Shown piece after piece: positions 16,864 through 27,156 of a stretch of 64,000 nt of DNA. Position 1 is the stretch's first letter; every line of letters starts with the position of its first letter. This DNA is from Mesorhizobium zhangyense (GTDB lineage Bacteria > Pseudomonadota > Alphaproteobacteria > Rhizobiales > Rhizobiaceae), in NCBI RefSeq assembly GCF_011045115.1, contig NZ_JAAKZG010000001.1, forward strand, positions 124,001-188,000. The letters run 5' to 3'. The notes beneath the pieces are model-generated. The model ran no database searches. It had not been told where the DNA came from and saw only the letters and a program-made list of their open reading frames with translations. The position numbers were made by a program, and so were the translations under genes.

Positions 16864-18669
16864 ATGGCTCGTTTTCGTATCGACTGGCGCGGCGGCGCGT
16901 TCCGCAGCGTTCTGGGCTTCACCGCCCGCCACTGGCAGCGTCAGCCTGTCCGCGCTTCGGTGATCGCAGCTGCGGTTCTGGTTTCGACCCTGGCCGACGT
17001 ACTGACGCCGCTCTATTCCGGCCGTCTGGTCGACGCTGTCGCCAATGGCGCGGCGACGGATGTGGTTGCGTGGAATGCCGCACTCGCAGCGTTCTTCACG
17101 CTGCTGGCGCTGGCGCTTGGCGCCATCGTCATGCGCCACATTGCCTTCATGGGCATCATCGACCTGACGCTGAACATGATGTCGGATATCGCGGCCGATG
17201 CGTTTAATCGCGTCCAGCGCTTTTCGACGGATTGGCATGCCAACAGCTTTGCCGGCTCGACCGTGCGCAAGGTGACGCGCGGCATGTGGGCGCTCGACCT
17301 GCTGAACGACACGATACTGGTCGCGTTGTTCCCGTCGCTCGTGATGCTCATCGGCTCGACGCTGCTGCTCGGCTGGTACTGGCCCATGATGGGCGTGATC
17401 ATCGGTATCGGCTCGTTGATCTACATCGCAGTGACGGTATCGCTGTCACTCGGCTATGTCGCGCCTGCGGCAAGTCTCGCCAATCGCTGGGACACACGCC
17501 TTGGCGGGTCACTGGCCGACGCGGTGAGCTGTAATTCCGTCGTCAAGGCTTTTGGCGCGGAAAGGCGTGAAGATGGCCGGCTCGCCAAGGTGACCGCCAA
17601 GTGGCAGCACCGGACGCGGCGGACTTGGGTTCGCGGCACTATCAACGGCACGACGCAAGGTGCGACGCTGCTCGTGCTGCGCGCGGCGGTGATCGGCTTT
17701 GCGCTGCAGTTGTGGTCGCGCGGGCAGGCGAGTGCCGGCGATATCACGTTCGTGTTGACCTCGTTCTTCGTGCTTCAGGGTTATCTGCGCGATGTCGGCA
17801 TGCATGTGCGCAACCTGCAGCGCTCGGTCAACGATATGGAGGAACTGGTCGATATCCACGGCCAGGCTCTCGGCATCGAGGACAAGCCCTATGCCAAGCC
17901 GATCGAGATCACCGTCGGGCGGATCGATTTCGAGAACGTCACCTTCCACTATGGAAGCCACAGGCTGCCGCTCTACGAGAATTTCTCGGTGACGATCGCA
18001 GCCGGTGAGCGTGTCGGTCTCGTCGGGCATTCGGGATCGGGCAAGACGACCTTCGTCAAGCTGATCCAGCGGCTTTACGATGTCAGCGGCGGTCGCATCG
18101 TGATCGACGGGCAGGATATTTCGCAGGTGACGCAGGCATCGCTGCGCCAGCAGATTGCCATCGTGCAGCAGGAGCCGATCCTGTTTCACAGGTCGCTTGC
18201 CGAAAACATCGCCTATGCGCGGCCGGGTGCCTCGCAGGCCGAGATCGAGAATGCGGCACGGCTTGCCAGCGCGCATGACTTCATCACCCGGCTGCCCAAG
18301 GGCTATGGCACGCTGGTGGGTGAACGCGGCGTGAAGCTGTCGGGCGGCGAGCGCCAGCGCGTGGCAATTGCGCGTGCGTTCCTTGCGGATGCGCCGATCC
18401 TGATACTGGACGAGGCTACGTCGAGCCTCGATTCGGAATCGGAGGTGCTGATCCAGCAGGCGATGGAGCGGCTGATGATCGGGCGCACGACGCTGGTCAT
18501 TGCCCACCGTCTTTCGACGGTGCGGGCGCTCGACCGGCTGCTGGTGTTCGACAATGGCAAGATCGTGGAAGAGGGCGATCACCAGGCGCTCATCCGCCTG
18601 AAAGGTGGCATCTATCGCCGCCTGTTCGAACGGCAGGCGCTGGAGCTGACCAAGGGCCTGGTGGTCTAA
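16864..18669 (+). CDS. ABC transporter, fused permease and ATPase (exporter type)
   Basis: A 601-residue half-transporter: a six-helix transmembrane domain (about 25-320) followed by a nucleotide-binding domain with Walker A GHSGSGKT (about 388-395), a Q-loop (IVQQEPILF), the signature LSGGERQR and Walker B ILILDEATS. It would work as a dimer in the inner membrane. The family covers lipid, peptide and drug export, and the substrate is not deducible. ATG 16864 gives MARFRIDWRGG; the frame is open upstream to 16792 but that part lies after the structured RNA and lacks similarity. Confidence 0.87.
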   Translation: MARFRIDWRGGAFRSVLGFTARHWQRQPVRASVIAAAVLVSTLADVLTPLYSGRLVDAVANGAATDVVAWNAALAAFFTLLALALGAIVMRHIAFMGIIDLTLNMMSDIAADAFNRVQRFSTDWHANSFAGSTVRKVTRGMWALDLLNDTILVALFPSLVMLIGSTLLLGWYWPMMGVIIGIGSLIYIAVTVSLSLGYVAPAASLANRWDTRLGGSLADAVSCNSVVKAFGAERREDGRLAKVTAKWQHRTRRTWVRGTINGTTQGATLLVLRAAVIGFALQLWSRGQASAGDITFVLTSFFVLQGYLRDVGMHVRNLQRSVNDMEELVDIHGQALGIEDKPYAKPIEITVGRIDFENVTFHYGSHRLPLYENFSVTIAAGERVGLVGHSGSGKTTFVKLIQRLYDVSGGRIVIDGQDISQVTQASLRQQIAIVQQEPILFHRSLAENIAYARPGASQAEIENAARLASAHDFITRLPKGYGTLVGERGVKLSGGERQRVAIARAFLADAPILILDEATSSLDSESEVLIQQAMERLMIGRTTLVIAHRLSTVRALDRLLVFDNGKIVEEGDHQALIRLKGGIYRRLFERQALELTKGLVV

Positions 18670-18680
18670 AGGGCCAAATC

Positions 18681-18708
18681 CGCCGGCCGCGCGTCTGCGT
18701 GGCCGGCG
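18681..18708 (+). other. GC-only stem-loop after the ABC exporter gene
   Basis: CGCCGGCC (18681-18688) and GGCCGGCG (18701-18708) form a perfect 8-bp stem around 12 bases, 12 bases beyond the stop. There is no T-tract, so it is terminator-like but not canonical. Confidence 0.4.
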
Positions 18709-18752
18709 CGTGCAGCCTTGCCAAGGCCATATCGTTCCGTTAACCGGGGAAA

Positions 18753-20126
18753 ATGACTGTAACCGTTCGTTTTGCCCCGTCGCCGACAGGCTTGATCCAT
18801 ATCGGCAATGCCCGCACGGCGCTGTTCAACTGGCTGTTTGCCATGAAGAACGGCGGCCGCTTCATCCAGCGCTTCGATGACACCGACGTGCTACGCTCGA
18901 AGCAGGAATATGCCGACGCCATCCTCTACGACCTGCATTGGCTGGGCATCTTTCCCGATGCCACCGACTATCAGTCGCGGCGCTTCGATGCCTATGACGC
19001 GGCGGTCGAGAAGCTGAAGGCGGCGGGCCTGCTCTACGCCTGCTACGAGACATCGGAAGAGCTGGAGCTGAAGCGCAAGATACGGCTCTCCCGCAAGCTG
19101 CCGCCGGTCTATGGCCGCGAGGCGCTGAAGCTGACCGGTGAGGAGCGCGAGGCGCTGGAGGTCGAAGGCCGCAAGCCGCATTGGCGTTTCCTGCTGCCGA
19201 ATTTCAGGGATAACCCGTTCGAGACGGAACGCACCGAAATCCAGTGGGACGATGTGGTGCGCGGCGAAGAAACCGTCGATCTCGCATCGCTATCAGACCC
19301 GGTTCTGGTGCGCGAGGACGGTACCTATCTCTACACGCTGCCGTCCGTCGTAGACGACATCGACATGGGCGTGACCCATGTCATCCGCGGCGACGACCAT
19401 GTCACCAACACCGGTGTGCAGATCGCGCTGTTCAAGGCGCTCGGTGCCGAGCCGCCGGCCTTCGGGCATCATAATCTTTTGACGACGAGCACCGGCGAGG
19501 GGCTTTCGAAGCGCAGCGGTGCGCTTTCGATCAAAAGCCTGCGCGAATCCGGCCTGGAGCCGATGGCGGTTGCCTCGCTGGCGGTGCTGATCGGGACGTC
19601 TGAAAGCGTGACCGCTGTGCCCCATATGTCAGAGCTTGCGGAGCGGTTCGATCCAGAAGCAACGTCGAAGTCTGCGTCGAAATTCGATCCGGCGGAGCTT
19701 ATCGTGCTCAACCGCGCGCTGCTCCATCAGCTGCCATTCAACGAAGCGCAGGACCGGCTTTCGGCACTCGGCGTGTCGGGAGAAAAGGCCGAGTCTTTCT
19801 GGCTGGCCGTGCGCGGAAATCTCGAAAAACTGGGCGATGCTGTTACCTGGTGGCGCATCGTCAATCAGGGTCCGGAAGAGCCCGTCGAACTTTCAGACAA
19901 GGACCGTGAATTCGTGAACCAGGCGTTCGACATGCTCCCCGAAGAGCCTTGGGACGGGTCGACCTGGAAGGCTTGGACCGGCGCCGTAAAGGAAGAAACC
20001 AAGCGCAAGGGCAAGACGTTGTTCATGCCCCTGCGACTGGCGCTTACGGGACTTGCCTCTGGGCCGGAGCTCGCAGATCTATTGCCCCTTCTGGGTCGGG
20101 AAGGAACACTGGCCCGACGACCCTGA
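18753..20126 (+). CDS. gltX: Glutamyl-tRNA synthetase
   Basis: A 457-residue class I synthetase that charges tRNA-Glu. The HIGH motif reads HIGN (16-19, [15 protein letters not shown]) and the KMSKS-like loop is LSKRSG (near 250). The length is on the short side of the family, as for one of the two GluRS paralogues often present in alphaproteobacteria; whether this copy is general or discriminating cannot be told. GGGGAAA precedes ATG 18753. Its 3' end overlaps the convergent DUF2865 gene by 83 bases. Confidence 0.92.
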   Translation: MTVTVRFAPSPTGLIHIGNARTALFNWLFAMKNGGRFIQRFDDTDVLRSKQEYADAILYDLHWLGIFPDATDYQSRRFDAYDAAVEKLKAAGLLYACYETSEELELKRKIRLSRKLPPVYGREALKLTGEEREALEVEGRKPHWRFLLPNFRDNPFETERTEIQWDDVVRGEETVDLASLSDPVLVREDGTYLYTLPSVVDDIDMGVTHVIRGDDHVTNTGVQIALFKALGAEPPAFGHHNLLTTSTGEGLSKRSGALSIKSLRESGLEPMAVASLAVLIGTSESVTAVPHMSELAERFDPEATSKSASKFDPAELIVLNRALLHQLPFNEAQDRLSALGVSGEKAESFWLAVRGNLEKLGDAVTWWRIVNQGPEEPVELSDKDREFVNQAFDMLPEEPWDGSTWKAWTGAVKEETKRKGKTLFMPLRLALTGLASGPELADLLPLLGREGTLARRP

Positions 20127-21261
20127 CCTTGCGATTGGGGTCAAGCGGTGCAAGTTCCGACGGCTTGGTTTCCGCAGGCTGTGCAGCAGGTTCCGGCCCA
20201 AGTTTCTGAATGGAGCTTGCGTGCGTTTCCTGGGCAGCAGGTGGCGCCACCGGCAGGATCGACGGAGACTCGTTTGGCGCAGTCGAGGAGGTCGCTTCGC
20301 TTGAAGGTGGCGGGTTTCCGGCAATCACTTCGAAATTCTTCGGTGCATTGCAGCTGCAGCCTTCCGGCTTTGGCAGGGTTTCGCGCTTGTAGAGATAAGC
20401 GTTCGGCATCTCGGAATATGGCTTGCCGCTGACGGAGGAAACCATGTCGGCCGACTCGTCGCTGATTTCCGGCGCCTCTTCGCCTTCCTTGACCTCCTTC
20501 ATCGCCGCAGGGCTGCTTTGGTGGAAGAAGACCTGCATCTCGGCGCCTGGGCACATCGCCTGGCAATTCTGCTGGTCGCGGGCGAATTCGCGCTTCGAAG
20601 ACGCAAAGGACATCGGGAAGTAATAGCCGTCGCATGTGCGCACACAGACGGTTCGATACTGGCCGCTCGGCGTTTGCATACCAGATGCTTGATTGGGCTT
20701 GGCGACCTGCCGGGCGGTACGCACTGGTGCGTTGTCGATTGTCTGGCGCCGCTCGCCGGTTCCAACCTGTGGCTGCATGACCAGGTAGTTGCCTCTATCC
20801 GAATTGTCCGTGCGAGGAGAAAATGGTTGCCGCGCCACTACTTGATTGCGGCAGCCATTGGCGTTGAGGGAAGCGAGTATGGTCGCTCGCGATCTTCCGC
20901 CTCCACGCCCGGCAGACTGATCGCGCTTGCGCTGAAGGGTGTCGACGTTGCGTTCCATCTTCTGGACGTTTGCGTTGATCCTGGCGCATTGCTGCACATT
21001 GCTGCCGAACAGGGAGAAACCGCAGCCTGCAGCGCGCGCATTGCCCTTTGCAGCAGAAAGCTGCTGGCGCTGTTTGCTCAGCGCTGCATCGTATCTGCGA
21101 AATTGTGCGGACCCGCCACCGCCTGATCCAGCGGATGCGAGCTCGGCCTCGAGCTGCCGGCAAACGCGGGAGCTAGCGGCTATCGCCGAGGTTGCGAAGA
21201 CGATCGAAGCCAAGACGAGCAGCGCCGCCAATGCACGTGCCAAACCGTTCAACCCGGCCAT
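20044..21261 (-). CDS. DUF2865 exported protein
   Basis: A 405-residue protein with a signal peptide (about 1-28, cleaved near AIA-AS), a coiled-coil part with Gly-rich insert (about 35-125), a cysteine-bearing core ([31 protein letters not shown]) with several Cys that could form disulfides in the periplasm, and a Pro/Ala-rich C-terminus. This is the DUF2865 arrangement, widespread in rhizobia and of unknown function. Its last 27 codons lie opposite the end of gltX, an unusually long convergent overlap; the low-complexity tail may be a recent extension. Confidence 0.82.
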   Translation of the reverse strand: MAGLNGLARALAALLVLASIVFATSAIAASSRVCRQLEAELASAGSGGGGSAQFRRYDAALSKQRQQLSAAKGNARAAGCGFSLFGSNVQQCARINANVQKMERNVDTLQRKRDQSAGRGGGRSRATILASLNANGCRNQVVARQPFSPRTDNSDRGNYLVMQPQVGTGERRQTIDNAPVRTARQVAKPNQASGMQTPSGQYRTVCVRTCDGYYFPMSFASSKREFARDQQNCQAMCPGAEMQVFFHQSSPAAMKEVKEGEEAPEISDESADMVSSVSGKPYSEMPNAYLYKRETLPKPEGCSCNAPKNFEVIAGNPPPSSEATSSTAPNESPSILPVAPPAAQETHASSIQKLGPEPAAQPAETKPSELAPLDPNRKVRVVGPVFLPDPEGAIDLRAPAQRQVP

Positions 21262-21286
21262 CAGGCGCCCCCCGAACGTTTGCTAT

Positions 21287-21317
21287 GCCTGATCAAAGAT
21301 TCCGCCGCTGATCAGGC
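21287..21317. other. Perfect 9-bp inverted repeat between maeB and the DUF2865 gene
   Basis: GCCTGATCA (21287-21295) and TGATCAGGC (21309-21317) are separated by 13 bases, 26 bases upstream of the DUF2865 start. No T-run follows on the transcribed (reverse) strand, so an operator or a transcript-end stem-loop is more likely than an intrinsic terminator. Confidence 0.45.
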
Positions 21318-21392
21318 GTCACTCCGTTACCACATACGAGGTTAACTCTTTCTTCGCGTTTGGACAGTTGACCTTTTCGTGATCGCTATTGG

Positions 21393-23723
21393 TTAGCCGG
21401 CTTTCGAGATGGTCGCCTGAGCCTTTTGAGCTGCTTCCACCACCGCAAGTGCGGTCATGTTCACGACGCCGCGCGATGTAACCGACGGCGTCAGGATATG
21501 CGCAGGCTGCTCGGTGCCGAGCAGGATCGGCCCGACATGCAGGGCGTCCGTCATCTGCTTTACCGTGGTCAGCGCGATGTTCGCTGAATCGAGATTGGGG
21601 AAGACGAGGAGATTGGCTTCGCCCTTGAGCGTGGAATGCGGATAGACGCGCTGCCGCAGATGTTCCGACAGAGCGGAGTCTGCGTGCATTTCACCGTCGC
21701 TCTGAAGCTCGGGCGCGATCCTCTTCAGGATCGCGGCTGCCTCGCGCATCTTCAATGCGCTCGGGGAGTCGCGCGAGCCGAAGTTCGAGTGCGACAGCAA
21801 TGCCGCCTTGGGCTCGATGCCGAAGCGGCGGATTTCCTCGGCCGCCAGTATGGTCATCTCGGCGATTTCCTCTGCGGAGGGATCAACCGTCACATAGGTG
21901 TCGGTGAAGAACGTCACGCCACGGCTGGAAATCAGCATCGACAGCGTGGAGAGATCACGGTCGCTGACGCCGGCGCGCGGTCCGATGATCAGCGTCACAT
22001 TGCGCAGGTGGCGGGCGAAGCGCCCTTCGAGGCCGCAGATCATGGCATCGGCATCGCCGCGCCGCATGGCAAGTGCAGCAATGACGGTCGTGTCCGTGCG
22101 GACCATGGTGCGCGCGGCTTCCTGGGTCACACCGCGCCGGCCTGCGAGTTCGATCAGCTGATCGACATAGTCGCGGTAGCGCGGATCGTCCTCGGGGTTG
22201 ATCAGCTCGAAATCCGTGCCGGGACGAATGCGTAAGCCATAGCGCCGCAACCGGACATCGATGACATTCGGGCGGCCGATCAGGATCGGCTCGGCAATGC
22301 CTTCCTCAAGCACCACCTGTGCGGCGCGCAGCACGCGCTCGTCTTCGCCGTCGGCATAGATGACGCGCTTGGCCGTCGACATCTTCGCGGTGGAAAACAC
22401 CGGCTTCATGACAAGACCGGAGCGGAAGACAAAGCGGTTCAGCCGGTCGATATAGGCCGGAAAATCCGTAATCGGCCGTGTGGCTACGCCGGTCTCGCAG
22501 GCCGCTTTGGCCACAGCCGGCGCAATCCGCAGGATCAGGCGCGGGTCGAACGGCGAGGGGATCAGGAAGTCAGGTCCGAAGACCGGCGTCTCACCGGAAT
22601 AGGCGCGCGCCGCGACATCCGACGGTTCCTCGCGCGCAAGGGCGGCGATGGCGCGGACAGCGGCCATCTTCATATCTTCGTTGATGGCGCTTGCGCCGCA
22701 GTCGAGTGCCCCACGGAAGATGTAAGGAAAGCACAGTACGTTGTTGACCTGATTGGGGAAATCGGAACGGCCGGTGCAGATCATGGCGTCCGGCCGGGCC
22801 GCGCGGGCAACCTCCGGCATGATCTCCGGCGTCGGGTTGGCCAGTGCCAGGACAAGCGGCTTTTCCGCCATGTGCTTCAGCAGTTCAGGCTTCAGAACGC
22901 CGGCTGCGGAGAGGCCGAGGAATACGTCGGCGCCTCCGATGACATCCTCAAGCGTGCGCGCATTGGTATCCTTCACATAGGGGTCTTTCCAGCGATCCAT
23001 CTCATCCAGCCGCCCCTTGTAGGCGACGCCGAAACGGTCTGTGACCCAGATGTTTTCCACCTTGGCACCAAGCGAAACCAGGAGGTTGAGGCAGGCAAGA
23101 GCTGCCGCACCGGCGCCTGAGGTGACGATCTTGATGTCCTCGATCTTCTTGCCGGCGAATTCGAGACCGTTGAGCACCGCTGCCGCAACGATGATCGCGG
23201 TGCCGTGCTGGTCGTCGTGGAAGACCGGGATTTTCATCCGGGCCTTAAGCCGTTCTTCCACTTCAAAGCATTCCGGCGCCTTGATGTCTTCGAGGTTGAT
23301 GCCGCCGAAGGTTGGTTCAAGGGCGGAGATTGTCTCGACCATGCGGTCGATTTCGGGCGCATCGATCTCAATGTCGAACACATCGATGCCGGCAAACTTC
23401 TTGAACAGGACGGCCTTGCCTTCCATCACCGGCTTGGAGGCGAGGGGTCCGATATTGCCGAGGCCGAGCACGGCAGTGCCGTTCGAGACCACACCGACCA
23501 GATTGGCGCGCGCCGTATAGTCCGCAGCCGTTGCCGGATCGTCCCTTATCGCGAGGCACGGCGCCGCCACGCCAGGCGAATAGGCCAGCGCCAGGTCGCG
23601 CTGGTTGCCGAGCGGCTTGGTGGCCTGGATCTCGAGCTTTCCCGGCACCGGGTACTTATGGAAGTACAGCGCCGCTTCTTCGAAATCGGAGCGAGCCGCA
23701 TCGTTCTTTTTTTCGTTGTCCAT
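21393..23723 (-). CDS. maeB: NADP-dependent malic enzyme with C-terminal phosphotransacetylase-like domain
   Basis: A 776-residue fusion. Residues 1-430 are malic enzyme ([24 protein letters not shown], the [10 protein letters not shown] Rossmann loop), which oxidatively decarboxylates malate to pyruvate. Residues about 440-776 match the phosphate acetyltransferase fold, which in this family is regulatory, responding to acetyl-CoA, rather than catalytic. The length and order match the TME/MaeB type of Sinorhizobium. ATG 23723 is the expected start ([22 protein letters not shown]). Confidence 0.94.
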   Translation of the reverse strand: MDNEKKNDAARSDFEEAALYFHKYPVPGKLEIQATKPLGNQRDLALAYSPGVAAPCLAIRDDPATAADYTARANLVGVVSNGTAVLGLGNIGPLASKPVMEGKAVLFKKFAGIDVFDIEIDAPEIDRMVETISALEPTFGGINLEDIKAPECFEVEERLKARMKIPVFHDDQHGTAIIVAAAVLNGLEFAGKKIEDIKIVTSGAGAAALACLNLLVSLGAKVENIWVTDRFGVAYKGRLDEMDRWKDPYVKDTNARTLEDVIGGADVFLGLSAAGVLKPELLKHMAEKPLVLALANPTPEIMPEVARAARPDAMICTGRSDFPNQVNNVLCFPYIFRGALDCGASAINEDMKMAAVRAIAALAREEPSDVAARAYSGETPVFGPDFLIPSPFDPRLILRIAPAVAKAACETGVATRPITDFPAYIDRLNRFVFRSGLVMKPVFSTAKMSTAKRVIYADGEDERVLRAAQVVLEEGIAEPILIGRPNVIDVRLRRYGLRIRPGTDFELINPEDDPRYRDYVDQLIELAGRRGVTQEAARTMVRTDTTVIAALAMRRGDADAMICGLEGRFARHLRNVTLIIGPRAGVSDRDLSTLSMLISSRGVTFFTDTYVTVDPSAEEIAEMTILAAEEIRRFGIEPKAALLSHSNFGSRDSPSALKMREAAAILKRIAPELQSDGEMHADSALSEHLRQRVYPHSTLKGEANLLVFPNLDSANIALTTVKQMTDALHVGPILLGTEQPAHILTPSVTSRGVVNMTALAVVEAAQKAQATISKAG

Positions 23724-23888
23724 GGTAGCGGTCTAACCCCGTATTCAATCGTTTCGACTGTGTTTTAGCACGCGATTCCGGTTTTTCGAGGCGGTTCGGT
23801 AACGAAAATAACTGGAATCAGGAAATTCCCATGATTCCAGTCATTTGCCGTCAGAATCTCGTAAAATGAATCAGCTGGTGGATTCGCG

Positions 23889-24668
23889 TTAGAAGGCGCT
23901 CACATAGAGGCCGCCGTCGACGGGTATGTTCTGCCCGGTGAGATAACCCGCATGAACCGAGCAGAGAAAGGCGCAGATCTGTCCGAACTCTTCCGGCGTG
24001 CCGAGGCGTTTGGCCGGAACGTCGGCGCTGATGCGCGTCTTGCGCTCGGTAGCTGCTTCGGGTGATTCGACGCTGCCTGGCTCGTGGGGGCCGCGAAGCC
24101 GGTCTGTGTCGAGCTTGCCTGGAAGCATGTTGTTGATGGTCACGTTGCGGTCGGCAACCGTGCGGGCAACGCCTGCCAGGAACGATGTCAGGCCGGCACG
24201 CGCGCCTGACGACAGGTCGAGGCCGGGAATAGGCACATAGACCGACAGCGATGTGATGTTGACGATACGGCCGAAGCCGCGCTCTGCCATGCCACCGACC
24301 ACGGCCTGGACGAGCTCGATCGGCGTGATCATGTTGTTGACGACCCCGTCGAGCATCTTCTGCCGGTCGAGTTCCTTGAGCGGCCGGAAGGGCGGTCCGC
24401 CATTGTTGTTGACGAGAATGTCCGGCGTAGGAGCTGCCGCCAGTAATTGCTTCTGAACCTCCGGGTCGGAAACGCTGCCCGGAACTTCGACAACCTTCAC
24501 GCCAAAGCGGTCGCGAATCTCCTGCGCGGTTTTCGCCAGGATCGCAGCATCGCGTCCGTTGACGACGAGATCGCAACCCGCTTCCGCCAAGGCTATAGCG
24601 CAGCCGCGTCCCAATCCGCGACTTGACGCGCAGACGATAGCCGTCTTTCCCCGAATGCCGAGATCCAT
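23889..24668 (-). CDS. Short-chain dehydrogenase/reductase lacking the catalytic Tyr-Lys pair
   Basis: A 259-residue SDR with a Rossmann start (ASSRGLGRG near 14-22, in place of TGxxxGxG) and NNNGG, but the active-site YxxxK is replaced: 13 residues after the Ser of NITS, where Tyr is expected, there is Ser, and four later Arg instead of Lys (SSGAR). The C-terminal VDGG motif is intact. Either it uses other chemistry or it is a binding or regulatory SDR. The start at 24668 (MDLGIRGKTAIV) matches the family; the frame is open further upstream. It is divergent from the LpxH-like gene. Confidence 0.82.
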   Translation of the reverse strand: MDLGIRGKTAIVCASSRGLGRGCAIALAEAGCDLVVNGRDAAILAKTAQEIRDRFGVKVVEVPGSVSDPEVQKQLLAAAPTPDILVNNNGGPPFRPLKELDRQKMLDGVVNNMITPIELVQAVVGGMAERGFGRIVNITSLSVYVPIPGLDLSSGARAGLTSFLAGVARTVADRNVTINNMLPGKLDTDRLRGPHEPGSVESPEAATERKTRISADVPAKRLGTPEEFGQICAFLCSVHAGYLTGQNIPVDGGLYVSAF

Positions 24669-24789
24669 GATGTGTCTTCTCCGATTTGCAGGCGGCCAAC
24701 CTATCGCGCGGGCGACACAAACCGCAACCGTCATACGCCTGTTGCATGAATCGGGGCATAGGCTGCGCGACAGCAACGGAACAGAACCC

Positions 24790-25611
24790 ATGTCCGGCGA
24801 AGCACCTCGCGCATTCCGCACCCTGTTCATTTCTGACGTCCATCTGGGCTCCAAGCCGGCCAAGGCGGAGTTCCTGATCGATTTCCTGCGCCATCACGAG
24901 GCGGAGACCATCTATCTCGTCGGCGACATCGTTGACGGCTGGCGGCTGCGCAGGTCGTGGCACTGGCCGCAGACGCATAATGACGTTGTCCAGAAACTGC
25001 TGCGCCAGGCGCGCAAGGGCACCAACATCATCTACATCGCCGGAAACCATGACGAGTTCCTGCGCATGTTCCAGGGCGTGCATTTCGGCGGCATCGTCGT
25101 TGCCGACCGTGCCATTCATGAGGCTGCGGACGGCAAGCGCTATCTCGTCATTCACGGCGACCAGTTCGATACGATCGTGCACAATGCCCGCTGGCTCGCC
25201 TATCTCGGCGACAAAGCCTACGATTTCGCGATCATCGTCAACCGGGTCGTCTCGCGGGCGCGGCGGCTGTTCGGCATGCCGTACTGGTCGTTCTCGTCCT
25301 GGGCCAAGGTCAAGGTCAAGAAGGCGGTGAATTTCATCGGTGCTTTCCAGGATGTCCTGACCGAGGAAGCGCGCCGCTCGGATGTCGACGGCGTCATCTG
25401 CGGGCATATCCATCATGCGGTGATCGAGGATTTCGGCGATGTCCGCTACATCAACACCGGCGACTGGGTTGAAAGCTGCACGGCGGTCGTGGAGCATTTC
25501 GACGGTTCGATGGAAATCCTGTGGTGGCCGCAGGTTCAGGCAAAAGCTTCGGCCGTGGAAACACCTTTTGTGCCGACTGTAATCGAAGGCGGCGGCGTCA
25601 AGGCAGCCTGA
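24790..25611 (+). CDS. Calcineurin-like phosphoesterase, UDP-2,3-diacylglucosamine diphosphatase family
   Basis: A 273-residue metallophosphoesterase with all family metal motifs: SDVHLGS, GDIVDGW, GNHDEF, HGDQFD and GHIHHA. It resembles the LpxH-like proteins annotated as UDP-2,3-diacylglucosamine diphosphatase in alphaproteobacteria, although genuine lipid A synthesis in this class often uses LpxI, so the substrate is uncertain. ATG 24790 is adopted because the homologous part begins at FRTLFISDVH. No signal peptide is seen, so it is probably cytoplasmic or membrane-peripheral. Confidence 0.82.
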   Translation: MSGEAPRAFRTLFISDVHLGSKPAKAEFLIDFLRHHEAETIYLVGDIVDGWRLRRSWHWPQTHNDVVQKLLRQARKGTNIIYIAGNHDEFLRMFQGVHFGGIVVADRAIHEAADGKRYLVIHGDQFDTIVHNARWLAYLGDKAYDFAIIVNRVVSRARRLFGMPYWSFSSWAKVKVKKAVNFIGAFQDVLTEEARRSDVDGVICGHIHHAVIEDFGDVRYINTGDWVESCTAVVEHFDGSMEILWWPQVQAKASAVETPFVPTVIEGGGVKAA

Positions 25612-25941
25612 CGGGCAAATCGACCATGTTTAGAGATATGGCAGACGGGCGCCGCAAGCGCGCCGAAGGCTCGTCGCTGCATGCTCCGGCGTCATCGACG
25701 ACGCCGCAACCGGCAAGCCGGCGCGCGCTGCGACTTGGCGTGCTCGGCAATCATGAGGGGCGTCAGCCGGCAGCCCGGAACGCAGCAGCGCGGCAAACGG
25801 TTTTGCCGCAAAGCCAGACGCGCCTCGCTCAGGAAACCGCTGGACCAGGACATTTCGCGGCAATGCTTGCCGTGTTAAGTGAGCCAGCTACGCGGCTGAA
25901 TCTTTTCGCATGAGTCGCGCTACCTGGACTGCGCGCCCTCA
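25612..25941 (+). other. 330-base gap with one doubtful ORF
   Basis: Between the phosphoesterase and the MFS gene lies an open frame from ATG 25626 to the stop at 25913 (95 residues, Arg/Ala-rich). Its third positions are GC-biased like real genes here, but it has no ribosome site and no recognisable domain. I see no promoter, repeat or RNA in the rest. It may be a decayed gene. Confidence 0.3.
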
Positions 25942-27156
25942 ATGTCATTGCCGCCGCTCTCGCCTGAACAGCTCGTCAAGCCGCAACATTTCGAACTGCG
26001 CATTTCACTGATCTTCGCGGCCCTTTTCATTCCGCAGGGCGTGCATCTTCCCTATTTCCCGTTGTGGCTGGAGTCTAAAGGCTTCGATGCGGAGAAGATC
26101 GCCATCATCCTTGCCGCGCCGATGTTCCTGCGCGTCGTCACCACGCCGTTCATCTCTGCCATGGCCGATGAGGCGAAGGATCGCGCCAATGTGCTGATCG
26201 TGATGGTTGCGGCGGCGCTGCTGATCTCGGCGGGCTATTTTTTGCCGCCCACCTACGTGACCGTGCTCGCCGTTTCGCTGGCACTGGCGGTGGCGTGGAC
26301 GCCGCATGCGCCGCTTACCGATTCACTGGCGCTTTCAGGCGTCAGGCGGTTCGGTTCCACCTACGCCAATATGCGCATCTGGGGCTCGGCGGCTTTTCTC
26401 GGTGCCAATCTTGCCGGTGGAGCGATCCTGTCACTGACAGGGGCTGAGGCCGTGCCGGTCATGATTTCCGTCGGGCTGGTCGGAATTCTGGTGATATCGT
26501 TCATTGCTCCGCGTCTCGGGCGGCCACGGCGCGCGTCGCCGCTCTCTGCCGTCGATATTCAGGAATCGGCGCCAAAGCTTCTCAATCGCTATTTCGTGTT
26601 CTTCGTGGCTGGAGCCGGCATCATCGTCGCCAGCCACGGGTTTCTCTACAGTTTCGTCTCGATCTACTGGAAATCGATCGGCATCAACGACACGGTGATC
26701 GGCTTGCTGTGGGCGTCGGCGGTTGTGGCCGAAGTCGGCATGTTCATGATTTTCACGCGTATCTTCGGCCGGATGCGGCCGCCGACATTGCTTCTGCTGG
26801 CGGGGTTAGCGGCGATTGTCCGCTGGCTTGCCTTCCCGCTGATCTGGCCGATGGGGCTTGGCGTTGGCGGTTTCTTCGCCGTCCAGTCGCTGCATGCCTT
26901 TTCGACGGCTCTCATTCTGATCGGCGTGCAAAAGCTGATTGCCGAAACCGTGGTGGAGGAACGCACCGGGGCCGCCCAGGGCATCGCCTTCTTCGCGAAC
27001 GGCCTTTCGATGGCGACGGTGACGCTGGTTTCCGGACCGCTCTACGGACGCCTCGGCGTTGGCGGCTTCTACGTGATGGCTGCGGTTGCGGTGCTCGGGC
27101 TGGTCTTCATAGCGCTTGCGGCAAGGTCAGCCCCAGAGCGCCGCATCAGGCGGTGA
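25942..27156 (+). CDS. MFS transporter, HcaT/phenylpropionate-permease-like
   Basis: A 404-residue membrane protein with about 12 hydrophobic helices and the MFS_1-like pattern of HcaT and nucleoside/proton symporters (FIPQGVHLPYFPLWLESKGF at the N-terminus, RIWGSAAFLGANLAGG in the middle). The substrate is not predictable. The end overlaps the convergent dgcA by 30 bases, and ATG 25942 is the natural start. Confidence 0.82.
   Translation: MSLPPLSPEQLVKPQHFELRISLIFAALFIPQGVHLPYFPLWLESKGFDAEKIAIILAAPMFLRVVTTPFISAMADEAKDRANVLIVMVAAALLISAGYFLPPTYVTVLAVSLALAVAWTPHAPLTDSLALSGVRRFGSTYANMRIWGSAAFLGANLAGGAILSLTGAEAVPVMISVGLVGILVISFIAPRLGRPRRASPLSAVDIQESAPKLLNRYFVFFVAGAGIIVASHGFLYSFVSIYWKSIGINDTVIGLLWASAVVAEVGMFMIFTRIFGRMRPPTLLLLAGLAAIVRWLAFPLIWPMGLGVGGFFAVQSLHAFSTALILIGVQKLIAETVVEERTGAAQGIAFFANGLSMATVTLVSGPLYGRLGVGGFYVMAAVAVLGLVFIALAARSAPERRIRR

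Noticed and set aside
25626-25913. A 95-codon ORF as a confident gene
   Set aside because: No ribosome site and no recognisable domain; kept only as a possible ORF within the gap description.
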